Assembly (NCBI GenBank): GCA_037893225.1
Contig: JAZGUH010000054.1
Span: forward strand, 434,001 to 498,000
Direction of reading: 5' to 3'
From: Hippasteria phrygiana
Taxonomy: Eukaryota > Echinodermata > Asteroidea > Valvatida > Goniasteridae
DNA: 64,000 nt
Below, piece by piece: positions 12,874-26,490 of the stretch. The notes beneath the pieces were generated by a model that saw only the letters and a program-made list of their open reading frames with translations, made no database searches and was not told where the DNA came from. Position 1 is the stretch's first letter. The number at the start of each line of letters is the position of its first letter. The translations under genes were made by a program, and so were the position numbers.

Positions 12874-13740
12874 TACTGAATTTGGTTGATATTTCATGCA
12901 ATTATGAATGAGTAAAGCAAGTCCATACCCTAGGGAATTTGACAGGCATGGAGCAATACATAGAAGGTAATATGCACACAGATGTTGGCCGGAAAGAAAA
13001 TAAACATTGCGAGGTTTGAATTTTCTCCACAAGTTTTAACTCTAAGAAGCCGCCGATGATTGCAACATGTAGCGCCAGATCTAACCTATCCATACAGGTC
13101 AAAATTACTGCATTTGGTTGATATTTCATGCAATTATGAATGAATAAAGCAAGTCCATACCCCAGGGAATTTGACAGGCATGGAGCAATAAATAGAAGGT
13201 AATATGCACACAGATGTTGTCCGGAAAGAAAAAAAACATTGCGAGGAGTGAATTTTCTCCACAAGTGTTAACTCTAAGAAGCCGCCGATAATTGCAACAT
13301 GTAGCGCCAGATCTAAGCTATCCATACATGTCAAAATTACTGAATTTGGTTGATATTTCATGCAATTATGAATGAATAAAGCAAGTCCATACGCTAGGGA
13401 ATTTGACAGGCATGGAGCAATACATTGAAGGTAATATGCACACAGATGTTGGCCGGAAAGAAAATAAACATTGCGAGGTTTGAATTTTCTCCACAAGTGT
13501 TAACTCTAAGAAGCCGCCGATAATTGCAACATGTAGCGCCAGATCTAAGCTATCCATACATGTCAAAATTACTGAATTTGGTTGATATTTCATGCAATTA
13601 TGAATGAGTAAAGCAAGTCCATACCCCAGGGAATTTGACATGCATGGAGCAATAAATAGACGGTAACATGTACACAGATGTTGGCCGGAAAGAAAATAAA
13701 CATTGCGAGGTTTGAATTTTCTCCACAAATTTTAACTATA
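12813..13740. repeat. Four-monomer tandem duplication, second copy
   Basis: Copy of 11885-12812. It differs by private bases such as a T to A change near 13233, which turns AAAATAAAC into an unbroken run of A. Downstream the array returns to the ACTATAGG-class monomers that follow block A copy 1 (compare 13736-14420 with 3064-3750). Confidence 0.85.
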
Positions 13741-14203
13741 GGAAGCCGCCGATGATTGCAACATGTAGCGCCAGATCTAAGCTATCCATACATGTCAAAA
13801 TGACTGTATTTGGTTGATATTTCATGCAATTATGAATGAATAAAGCAAGTCCATACCCCAGGGAATTTGACATGCATGGAGCAATAAATAGACGGTAACA
13901 GGTACACAGATGTTGGCCGGAAAGAAAATAAACATTGCGAGGTTTGAATTTTCTCCACAAGTTTTAACTATAGGAAGCCGCCGATGATTGCAACATGTAG
14001 CGCCAGATCTAAGCTATCCATATATGTCAAAATTACTGTATTTGGTTGATATTTCATGCAATTATGAATGAATAAAGCAAGTCCATACCCCAGGGAATTT
14101 GACAGGCATGGAGCAATAAATAGAAGGTAATATGCACACAGATGTTGGCCGGAAAGAAAATAAACATTGCGAGGTTTGAATTTTCTCCACAAATTTTAAC
14201 TAT

Positions 14204-17200
14204 AGGAAGCCGCCGATGATTGCAACATGTAGCGCCAGATCTAAGCTATCCATACATGTCAAAATGACTGTATTTGGTTGATATTTCATGCAATTATGAA
14301 TGAGTAAAGCAAGTCCATACCTCAGGGAATTTGACAGGCATGGAGCAATAAATAAAAGGTAATCTGCACACGGATGGTGGCCGGGAAGAAAATAAACATT
14401 GCGAGGTTTGAATTTTCTCCACAAGTGTTAACTCTAAGAAGCCGCCGATAATTGCAACATGTAGCGCCAGATCTAAGCTATCAATACATGTCAAAATTAC
14501 TGCATCTGGTTGATATTTCATGCAATTATGAATGAGTAAAGCAAGTCCATACCCCAGGGAATTTGACATGCATGGAGCAATAAATAGAAGGTAATATGCA
14601 CACAGATGTTGGCCGGAAAGAAAATAAACATTGCGAGGTTTGAATTTTCTCCACAAGTTTTAACTCTAAGAAGCCGCCGATGATTGCAACATGTAGCGCC
14701 AGATCTAACCTATCCATACAGGTCAAAATTACTGAATTTGGTTGATATTTCATGCAATTATGAATGAATAAAGCAAGTCCATACCCCAGGGAATTTGACA
14801 GGCATGGAGCAATAAATAGAAGGTAATATGCACATAGATGTTGGCCGGAAAGAAAATAAACATTGCGAGGTTTGAATTTTCTCCACAAGTGTTAACTCTA
14901 AGAAGCCGCCGATAATTGCAACATGTAGCGCCAGATCTAAGCTATCCATACATGTCAAAATTACTGAATTTGGTTGATATTTCATGCAATTATGAATGAG
15001 TAAAGCAAGTCCATACCCCAGGGAATTTGACATGCATGGAGCAATAAATAGACGGTAACATGTACACAGATGTTGGCCGGAAAGAAAATAAACATTGCGA
15101 GGTTTGAATTTTCTCCACAAGTTTTAACTCTAGGCAGCCGCCGATGATTGCAACATGTAGCGCCAGATCTAAGCTATCCATACATGTCAAAATGACTGTA
15201 TTTGGTTGATATTTCATGCAATTATGAATGAGTAAAGCAAGTCCATACCTCAGGGAATTTGACAGGCATGGAGCAATAAATAAAAGGTAATCTGCACACG
15301 GATGGTGGCCAGGAAGAAAATAAACATTGCGAGGTTTGAATTTTCTCCACAAGTGTTAACTCTAAGAAGCCGCCGATGATTGCAACATGTAGCGCCAGAT
15401 CTAAGCTATCCATACATGTCAAAATTACTGAATTTGGTTGATATTTCATGCAATTATGAATGAGTAAAGCAAGTCCATACCCCAGGGAATTTGACATGCA
15501 TGGAGCAATAAATAGACGGTAATATGTACACAGATGTTGGCCGGAAAGAAAATAAACATTGCGAAGTTTGAATTTTCTCCACAAGTTTTAACTCTAAGAA
15601 GCCGCCGATGATTGCAACATGTAGCGCCAGATCTAAGCTATACATACATGTCAAAATTACTGCATCTGGTTGATATTTCATGCAATTATGAATGAGTAAA
15701 GCAAGTCCATACCCCAGGGAATTTGACATGCATGGAGCAATAAATAGACGGTAACATGTACACAGATGTTGGCCGGAAAGAAAATAAACATTGCGAGGTT
15801 TGAATTTTCTCCACAAGTTTTAACTCTAGGCAGCCGCCGATGATTGCAACATGTAGCGCCAGATCTAAGCTATCCATACATGTCAAAATGACTGTATTTG
15901 GTTGATATTTCATGCAATTATGAATGAGTAAAGCAAGTCCATACCCCAGGGAATTTGACAGGCATGGAGCAATAAATAGAAGGTAATATGCACACAGATG
16001 TTGGCCGGAAAGAAAATAAACATTGCGAGGTTTGAATTTTCTCCACAAGTTTTAACTCTAGGAAGCCGCCGATGATTGCAACATGTAGCGCCAGATCTAA
16101 GCTATCCATACATGTCAAAATTACTGAATTTGGTTGATATTTCATGCAATTATGAATGAGTAAAGCAAGTCCATACCCTAGGGAATTTGACAGGCATGGA
16201 GCAATACATAGAAGGTAATATGCACACAGATGTTGGCCGGAAAGAAAATAAACATTGCGAGGTTTGAATTTTCTCCACAAGTTTTAACTCTAAGAAGCCG
16301 CCGATGATTGCAACATGTAGCGCCAGATCTAACCTATCCATACAGGTCAAAATTACTGCATTTGGTTGATATTTCATGCAATTATGAATGAATAAAGCAA
16401 GTCCATACCCCAGGGAATTTGACAGGCATGGAGCAATAAATAGAAGGTAATATGCACACAGATGTTGTCCGGAAAGAAAATAAACATTGCGAGGAGTGAA
16501 TTTTCTCCACAAGTGTTAACTCTAAGAAGCCGCCGATAATTGCAACATGTAGCGCCAGATCTAAGCTATCCATACATGTCAAAATTACTGAATTTGGTTG
16601 ATATTTCATGCAATTATGAATGAATAAAGCAAGTCCATACGCTAGGAAATTTGACAGGCATGGAGCAATACATTGAAGGAAATATGCACACAGATGTTGG
16701 CCGGAAAGAAAATAAACATTGCGAGGTTTGAATTTTCTCCACAAGTGTTAACTCTAAGAAGCCGCCGATAATTGCAACATGTAGCGCCAGATCTAAGCTA
16801 TCCATACATGTCAAAATTACTGAATTTGGTTGATATTTCATGCAATTATGAATGAGTAAAGCAAGTCCATACCCCAGGGAATTTGACATGCATGGAGCAA
16901 TAAATAGACGGTAACATGTACACAGATGTTGGCCGGAAAGAAAATAAACATTGCGAGGTTTGAATTTTCTCCACAAGTTTTAACTATAGGAAGCCGCCGA
17001 TGATTGCAACATGTAGCGCCAGATCTAAGCTATCCATATATGTCAAAATGACTGTATTTGGTTGATATTTCATGCAATTATGAATGAATAAAGCAAGTCC
17101 ATACCCCAGGGAATTTGACAGGCATGGAGCAATAAATAGAAGGTAATATGCACACAGATGTTGGCCGGAAAGAAAATAAACATTGCGAGGTTTGAATTTT

Positions 17201-20200
17201 CTCCACAAATTTTAACTATAGGAAGCCGCCGATGATTGCAACATGTAGCGCCAGATCTAAGCTATCCATACATGTCAAAATGACTGTATTTGGTTGATAT
17301 TTCATGCAATTATGAATGAGTAAAGCAAGTCCATACCTCAGGGAATTTGACAGGCATGGAGCAATAAATAAAATGTAATCTGCACACGGATGGTGGCCGG
17401 GAAGAAAATAAACATTGCGAGGTTTGAATTTTCTCCACAAGTTTTAACTCTAGGAAGCCGCCGATGATTGCAACATGTAGCGCCAGATCTAAGCTATACA
17501 TACATGTCAAAATTACTGCATTTAGTTGATATTTCATTCAATTATGAATGAGTAAAGCAAGTCCATATCCCAGGGAATTTGACAGGCATGGAGCAATAAA
17601 TAGACGGTAATATGTACACAGATGTTGACCGGAAAGAAAATAAACATTGCGAGGTTTGAATTTTCTCCACAAGTGTTAACTCTAAGAAGCCGCCGATAAT
17701 TGCAACATGTAGCGCCAGATCTAAGCTATCCATACATGTCAAAATGACTGTATTTGGTTGATATTTCATGCAATTATGAATGAGTAAAGCAAGTCCATAC
17801 CCCAGGGAATTTGACAGGCATGGAGCAATAAATAGAAGGTAATATGCACACAGATGTTGGCCGGAAAGAAAATAAACATTGCGAGGTTTGAATTTTCTCC
17901 ACAAGTTTTAACTCTAGGAAGCCGCCGATGATTGCAACATGTAGCGCCAGATCTAGGCTATCCATACATGTCAAAATTACTGAATTTGGTTGATATTTCA
18001 TGCAATTATGAATGAGTAAAGCAAGTCCATACCCCAGGGAATTTGACAGGCATGGAGCAATACATAGAAGGTAATATGCACACAGATGTTGGCCGGAAAG
18101 AAAATAAACATTGCGAGGTTTGAATTTTCTCCACAAGTTTTAACTCTAAGAAGCCGCCGATGATTGCAACATGTAGCGCCAGATCTAACCTATCCATACA
18201 GGTCAAAATTACTGCATTTGGTTGATATTTCATGCAATTATGAATGAATAAAGCAAGTCCATACCCCAGGGAATTTGACAGGCATGGAGCAATAAATAGA
18301 AGGTAATATGCACACAGATGTTGTCCGGAAAGAAAATAAACATTGCGAGGTTTGAATTTTCTCCACAAGTGTTAACTCTAAGAAGCCGCCGATAATTGCA
18401 ACATGTAGCGCCAGATCTAAGCTATCCATACATGTCAAAATTACTGAATTTGGTTGATATTTCATGCAATTATGAATGAATAAAGCAAGTCCATACGCTA
18501 GGGAATTTGACAGGCATGGAGCAATACATTGAAGGTAATATGCACACAGATGTTGGCCGGAAAGAAAATAAACATTGCGAGGTTTGAATTTTCTCCACAA
18601 GTGTTAACTCTAAGAAGCCGCCGATAATTGCAACATGTAGCGCCAGATCTAAGCTATCCATACATGTCAAAATTACTGAATTTGGTTGATATTTCATGCA
18701 ATTATGAATGAGTAAAGCAAGTCCATACCCCAGGGAATTTGACATGCATGGAGCAATAAATAGACGGTAACATGTACACAGATGTTGGCCGGAAAGAAAA
18801 TAAACATTGCGAGGTTTGAATTTTCTCCACAAATTTTAACTATAGGAAGCCGCCGATGATTGCAACATGTAGCGCCAGATCTAAGCTATCCATACATGTC
18901 AAAATGACTGTATTTGGTTGATATTTCATGCAATTATGAATGAGTAAAGCAAGTCCATACCCCAGGGAATTTGACATGCATGGAGCAATAAATAGACGGT
19001 AACAGGTACACAGATGTTGGCCGGAAAGAAAATAAACATTGCGAGGTTTGAATTTTCTCCACAAGTTTTAACTATAGGAAGCCGCCGATGATTGCAACAT
19101 GTAGCGCCAGATCTAAGCTATCCATATATGTCAAAATGACTGTATTTGGTTGATATTTCATGCAATTATGAATGAATAAAGCAAGTCCATACCCCAGGGA
19201 ATTTGACAGGCATGGAGCAATAAATAGAAGGTAATATGCACACAGATGTTGGCCGGAAAGAAAATAAACATTGCGAGGTTTGAATTTTCTCCACAAATTT
19301 TAACTATAGGAAGCCGCCGATGATTGCAACATGTAGCGCCAGATCTAAGCTATCCATACATGTCAAAATGACTGTATTTGGTTGATATTTCATGCAATTA
19401 TGAATGAGTAAAGCAAGTCCATACCTCAGGGAATTTGACAGGCATGGAGCAATAAATAAAATGTAATCTGCACACGGATGGTGGCCGGGAAGAAAATAAA
19501 CATTGCGAGGTTTGAATTTTCTCCACAAGTTTTAACTCTAGGAAGCCGCCGATGATTGCAACATGTAGCGCCAGATCTAAGCTATACATACATGTCAAAA
19601 TTACTGCATTTAGTTGATATTTCATGCAATTATGAATGAGTAAAGCAAGTCCATATCCCAGGGAATTTGACAGGCATGGAGCAATAAATAGACGGTAATA
19701 TGTACACAGATGTTGGCCGGAAAGAAAATAAACATTGCGAGGTTTGAATTTTCTCCACAAGTTTTAACTCTAGGCAGCCGCCGATGATTGCAACATGTAG
19801 CGCCAGATCTAAGCTATCCATACATGTCAAAATTACTGCATTTGGTTGATATTTCATGCAATTATGAATGAATAAAGCAAGTCCATACCCCAGGGAATTT
19901 GACAGGCATGGAGCAATAAATAGAAGGTAATATGCACACAGATGTTGTCCGGAAAGAAAATAAACATTGCGAGGTTTGAATTTTCTCCACAAGTGTTAAC
20001 TCTAAGAAGCCGCCGATAATTGCAACATGTAGCGCCAGATCTAAGCTATCCATACATGTCAAAATTACTGAATTTGGTTGATATTTCATGCAATTATGAA
20101 TGAATAAAGCAAGTCCATACCCCAGGGAATTTGACATGCATGGAGCAATAAATAGAAGGTAATATGCACATAGATGTTGGCCGGAAAGAAAATAAACATT

Positions 20201-21078
20201 GCGAGGTTTGAATTTTCTCCACAAGTGTTAACTCTAAGAAGCCGCCGATGATTGCAACATGTAGCGCCAGATCTAAGCTATCCATACATGTCAAAATGAC
20301 TGTATTTGGTTGATATTTCATGCAATTATGAATGAATAAAGCAAGTCCATACGCCAGGGAATTTGACAGGCATGGAGCAATACATTGAAGGTAATATGCA
20401 CACAGATGTTGGCCGGAAAGAAAATAAACATTGCGAGGTTTGAATTTTCTCCACAAGTGTTAACTCTAAGAAGCCGCCGATAATTGCAACATGTAGCGCC
20501 AGATCTAAGCTATCCATACATGTCAAAATTACTGAATTTGGTTGATATTTCATGCAATTATGAATGAGTAAAGCAAGTCCATACCCCAGGGAATTTGACA
20601 TGCATGGAGCAATAAATAGACGGTAACATGTACACAGATGTTGGCCGGAAAGAAAATAAACATTGCGAGGTTTGAATTTTCTCCACAAGTTTTAACTATA
20701 GGAAGCCGCCGATGATTGCAACATGTAGCGCCAGATCTAAGCTATCCATATATGTCAAAATGACTGTATTTGGTTGATATTTCATGCAATTATGAATGAA
20801 TAAAGCAAGTCCATACCCCAGGGAATTTGACAGGCATGGAGCAATAAATAGAAGGTAATATGCACACAGATGTTGGCCGGAAAGAAAATAAACATTGCGA
20901 GGTTTGAATTTTCTCCACAAATTTTAACTATAGGAAGCCGCCGATGATTGCAACATGTAGCGCCAGATCTAAGCTATCCATACATGTCAAAATGACTGTA
21001 TTTGGTTGATATTTCATGCAATTATGAATGAGTAAAGCAAGTCCATACCTCAGGGAATTTGACAGGCATGGAGCAATA
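14204..21078. repeat. Long-range HOR segment, right copy (about 6.9 kb)
   Basis: Right copy of 284-7390, shorter by exactly one monomer. It begins just downstream of an ACTATAGG site that the left copy lacks. Its first 11 monomers also match 10124-12680, 18 monomers upstream, so this stretch exists three times in the first 17 kb. Private mutations include CATTCAATTA at 17537 (usual CATGCAATTA), CTAGGCTATC near 17956, and AGGAAATTTG with GAAGGAAATA near 16646-16682. These copy-specific bases argue against a simple assembly echo of the left copy. Confidence 0.82.
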
Positions 21079-22310
21079 AATAAAATGTAATCTGCACACG
21101 GATGGTGGCCAGGAAGAAAATAAACATTGCGAGGTTTGAATTTTCTCCACAAGTGTTAACTCTAAGAAGCCGCCGATAATTGCAACATGTAGCGCCAGAT
21201 CTAAGCTATCCATACATGTCAAAATTACTGAATTTGGTTGATATTTCATGCAATTATGAATGAGTAAAGCAAGTCCATACCCCAGGGAATTTGACATGCA
21301 TGGAGCAATAAATAGACGGTAATATGTACACAGATGTTGGCCGGAAAGAAAATAAACATTGCGAGGTTTGAATTTTCTCCACAAGTTTTAACTCTAAGAA
21401 GCCGCCGATGATTGCAACATGTAGCGCCAGATCTAAGCTATACATACATGTCAAAATTACTGCATCTGGTTGATATTTCATGCAATTATGAATGAGTAAA
21501 GCAAGTCCATACCCCAGGGAATTTGACATGCATGGAGCAAGAAATAGACGGTAACATGTACACAGATGTTGGCCGGAAAGAAAATAAACATTGCGAGGTT
21601 TGAATTTTCTCCACAAGTTTTAACTCTAGGCAGCCGCCGATGATTGCAACATGTAGCGCCAGATCTAAGCTATCCATACATGTCAAAATTACTGTATTTG
21701 GTTGATATTTCATGCAATTATGAATGAGTAAAGCAAGTCCATACCCCAGGGAATTTGACAGGCATGGAGCAATAAATAGAAGGTAATATGCACACAGATG
21801 TTGGCCGGAAAGAAAATAAACATTGCGAGGTTTGAATTTTCTCCACAAGTTTTAACTCTAGGAAGCCGCCGATGATTGCAACATGTAGCGCCAGATCTAA
21901 GCTATCCATACATGTCAAAATTACTGAATTTGGTTGATATTTCATGCAATTATGAATGAATAAAGCAAGTCCATACCCCAGGGAATTTGACAGGCATGGA
22001 GCAATAAATAGAAGGTAATATGCACACAGATGTTGGCCGGAAAGAAAATAAACATTGCGAGGTTTGAATTTTCTCCACAAGTGTTAACTCTAAGAAGCCG
22101 CCGATAATTGCAACATGTAGCGCCAGATCTAAGCTATCCATACATGTCAAAATTACTGAATTTGGTTGATATTTCATGCAATTATGAATGAATAAAGCAA
22201 GTCCATACCCCAGGGAATTTGACAGGCATGGAGCAATAAATAGAAGGTAATATGCACACAGATGTTGGCCGGAAAGAAAATAAACATTGCGAGGTTTGAA
22301 TTTTCTCCAC
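20790..22310. repeat. HOR block B, copy 1 (6.5 monomers)
   Basis: This 1.5-kb block recurs at 27518-29038, 6728 bases (29 monomers) away. Shared rare markers are AATGTAATCTG and, above all, GAGCAAGAAATAG at 21541/28269, where T is replaced by G in the usual GAGCAATAAATAG. It joins at its left the long-range segment ending near 21.08 kb and at its right the 10-monomer duplication starting near 22.2 kb. Confidence 0.83.
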
Positions 22311-24170
22311 AAGTTTTAACTCTAGGAAGCCGCCGATGATTGCAACATGTAGCGCCAGATCTAAGCTATCCATACATGTCAAAATTACTGAATTTGGTTG
22401 ATATTTCATGCAATTATGAATGAGTAAAGCAAGTCCATACCCCAGGGAATTTGACATGCATGGAGCAATAAATAGAAGGTAACATGTACACAGATGTTGG
22501 CCAGAAAGAAAATAAACATTGCGAGGTTTGAATTTTCTCCACAAATTTTAACTATAGGAAGCCGCCGATGATTGCAACATGTAGCGCCAGATCTAAGCTA
22601 TCCATACATGTCAAAATGACTGTATTTGGTTGATATTTCATGCAATTATGAATGAGTAAAGCAAGTCCATACCCCAGGGAATTTGACATGCATGGAGCAA
22701 TAAATAGACGGTAACATGTACACAGATGTTGGCCGGAAAGAAAATAAACATTGCGAGGTTTGAATTTTCTCCACAAGTTTTAACTATAGGAAGCCGCCGA
22801 TGATTGCAACATGTAGCGCCAGATCTAAGCTATCCATACATGTCAAAATGACTGTATTTGGTTGATATTTCATGCAATTATGAATGAGTAAAGCAAGTCC
22901 ATACCTCAGGGAATTTGACAGGCATGGAGCAATAAATAAAAGGTAATCTGCACACGGATGGTGGCCGGGAAGAAAATAAACATTGCGAGGTTTGAATTTT
23001 CTCCACAAGTGTTAACTCTAAGAAGCCGCCGATAATTGCAACATGTAGCGCCAGATCTAAGCTATCAATACATGTCAAAATTACTGCATCTGGTTGATAT
23101 TTCATGCAATTATGAATGAGTAAAGCAAGTCCATACCCCAGGGAATTTGACATGCATGGAGCAATAAATAGACGGTAACATGTACACAGATGTTGGCCGG
23201 AAAGAAAATAAACATTGCGAGGTTTGAATTTTCTCCACAAGTTTTAACTCTAGGCAGCCGCCGATGATTGCAACATGTAGCGCCAGATCTAAGCTATCCA
23301 TACAGGTCAAAATTACTGAATTTGGTTGATATTTCATGCAATTATGAATGAGTAAAGCAAGTCCATACCTCAGGGAATTTGACAGGCATGGAGCAATAAA
23401 TAAAAGGTAATCTGCACACGGATGGTGGCCAGGAAGAAAATAAACATTGCGAGGTTTGAATTTTCTCCACAAGTGTTAACTCTAAGAAGCCGCCGATGAT
23501 TGCAACATGTAGCGCCAGATCTAACCTATCCATACAGGTCAAAATTACTGCATTTGGTTGATATTTCATGCAATTATGAATGAGTAAAGCAAGTCCATAC
23601 CCCAGGGAATTTGACAGGCATGGAGCAATAAATAGAAGGTAACATGTACACAGATGTTGGCCGGAAAGAAAATAAACATTGCGAGGTTTGAATTTTCTCC
23701 ACAAGTGTTAACTCTAAGAAGCCGCCGATGATTGCAACATGTAGCGCCAGATCTAAGCTATCCATACATGTCAAAATTACTGAATTTGGTTGATATTTCA
23801 TGCAATTATGAATGAGTAAAGCAAGTCCATACCCCAGGGAATTTGACATGCATGGAGCAATAAATAGACGGTAATATGTACACAGATGTTGGCCGGAAAG
23901 AAAATAAACATTGCGAAGTTTGAATTTTCTCCACAAGTTTTAACTCTAAGAAGCCGCCGATGATTGCAACATGTAGCGCCAGATCTAAGCTATACATACA
24001 TGTCAAAATTACTGCATCTGGTTGATATTTCATGCAATTATGAATGAGTAAAGCAAGTCCATACCCCAGGGAATTTGACATGCATGGAGCAATAAATAGA
24101 CGGTAACATGTACACAGATGTTGGCCGGAAAGAAAATAAACATTGCGAGGTTTGAATTTTCTCCACAAGT
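22195..24170. repeat. Ten-monomer-offset duplication, copy 1
   Basis: About 8.5 monomers here recur 2320 bases (10 monomers) later at 24515-26490. Diagnostic shared bases are GGCCAGAAAG near 22503/24823 (usual GGCCGGAAAG), CTATCAATACATG at 23065/25385 and GCGAAGTTTG near 23914/26234. The 344 bases between the copies are ordinary monomers that do not match the sequence after copy 2. Confidence 0.87.
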
Positions 24171-24514
24171 GTTAACTCTAAGAAGCCGCCGATAATTGCA
24201 ACATGTAGCGCCAGATCTAAGCTATCCATACATGTCAAAATTACTGAATTTGGTTGATATTTCATGCAATTATGAATGAATAAAGCAAGTCCATACCCCA
24301 GGGAATTTGACAGGCATGGAGCAATAAATAGAAGGTAATATGCACATAGATGTTGGCCGGAAAGAAAATAAACATTGCGAGGTTTGAATTTTCTCCACAA
24401 GTGTTAACTCTAAGAAGCCGCCGATGATTGCAACATGTAGCGCCAGATCTAAGCTATCCATACATGTCAAAATTACTGTATTTGGTTGATATTTCATGCA
24501 ATTATGAATGAGTA

Positions 24515-26490
24515 AAGCAAGTCCATACCCCAGGGAATTTGACAGGCATGGAGCAATAAATAGAAGGTAATATGCACACAGATGTTGGCCGGAAAGAAAA
24601 TAAACATTGCGAGGTTTGAATTTTCTCCACAAGTTTTAACTCTAGGAAGCCGCCGATGATTGCAACATGTAGCGCCAGATCTAAGCTATCCATACATGTC
24701 AAAATTACTGAATTTGGTTGATATTTCATGCAATTATGAATGAGTAAAGCAAGTCCATACCCCAGGGAATTTGACATGCATGGAGCAATAAATAGAAGGT
24801 AACATGTACACAGATGTTGGCCAGAAAGAAAATAAACATTGCGAGGTTTGAATTTTCTCCACAAATTTTAACTATAGGAAGCCGCCGATGATTGCAACAT
24901 GTAGCGCCAGATCTAAGCTATCCATACATGTCAAAATGACTGTATTTGGTTGATATTTCATGCAATTATGAATGAGTAAAGCAAGTCCATACCCCAGGGA
25001 ATTTGACATGCATGGAGCAATAAATAGACGGTAACATGTACACAGATGTTGGCCGGAAAGAAAATAAACATTGCGAGGTTTGAATTTTCTCCACAAGTTT
25101 TAACTATAGGAAGCCGCCGATGATTGCAACATGTAGCGCCAGATCTAAGCTATCCATACATGTCAAAATGACTGTATTTGGTTGATATTTCATGCAATTA
25201 TGAATGAGTAAAGCAAGTCCATACCTCAGGGAATTTGACAGGCATGGAGCAATAAATAAAAGGTAATCTGCACACGGATGGTGGCCGGGAAGAAAATAAA
25301 CATTGCGAGGTTTGAATTTTCTCCACAAGTGTTAACTCTAAGAAGCCGCCGATAATTGCAACATGTAGCGCCAGATCTAAGCTATCAATACATGTCAAAA
25401 TTACTGCATCTGGTTGATATTTCATGCAATTATGAATGAGTAAAGCAAGTCCATACCCCAGGGAATTTGACATGCATGGAGCAATAAATAGACGGTAACA
25501 TGTACACAGATGTTGGCCGGAAAGAAAATAAACATTGCGAGGTTTGAATTTTCTCCACAAGTTTTAACTCTAGGCAGCCGCCGATGATTGCAACATGTAG
25601 CGCCAGATCTAAGCTATCCATACAGGTCAAAATTACTGAATTTGGTTGATATTTCATGCAATTATGAATGAGTAAAGCAAGTCCATACCTCAGGGAATTT
25701 GACAGGCATGGAGCAATAAATAAAAGGTAATCTGCACACGGATGGTGGCCAGGAAGAAAATAAACATTGCGAGGTTTGAATTTTCTCCACAAGTGTTAAC
25801 TCTAAGAAGCCGCCGATGATTGCAACATGTAGCGCCAGATCTAACCTATCCATACAGGTCAAAATTACTGCATTTGGTTGATATTTCATGCAATTATGAA
25901 TGAGTAAAGCAAGTCCATACCCCAGGGAATTTGACAGGCATGGAGCAATAAATAGAAGGTAACATGTACACAGATGTTGGCCGGAAAGAAAATAAACATT
26001 GCGAGGTTTGAATTTTCTCCACAAGTGTTAACTCTAAGAAGCCGCCGATGATTGCAACATGTAGCGCCAGATCTAAGCTATCCATACATGTCAAAATTAC
26101 TGAATTTGGTTGATATTTCATGCAATTATGAATGAGTAAAGCAAGTCCATACCCCAGGGAATTTGACATGCATGGAGCAATAAATAGACGGTAATATGTA
26201 CACAGATGTTGGCCGGAAAGAAAATAAACATTGCGAAGTTTGAATTTTCTCCACAAGTTTTAACTCTAAGAAGCCGCCGATGATTGCAACATGTAGCGCC
26301 AGATCTAAGCTATACATACATGTCAAAATTACTGCATCTGGTTGATATTTCATGCAATTATGAATGAGTAAAGCAAGTCCATACCCCAGGGAATTTGACA
26401 TGCATGGAGCAATAAATAGACGGTAACATGTACACAGATGTTGGCCGGAAAGAAAATAAACATTGCGAGGTTTGAATTTTCTCCACAAGT
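24515..26490. repeat. Ten-monomer-offset duplication, copy 2
   Basis: Second copy of 22195-24170. The two read as near-identical over almost 2 kb, making this one of the youngest duplications in the left half. The match breaks at about 26491, where this copy continues with GTTTTAACTCTAGGCAG and copy 1 with GTGTTAACTCTAAG. Confidence 0.87.
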
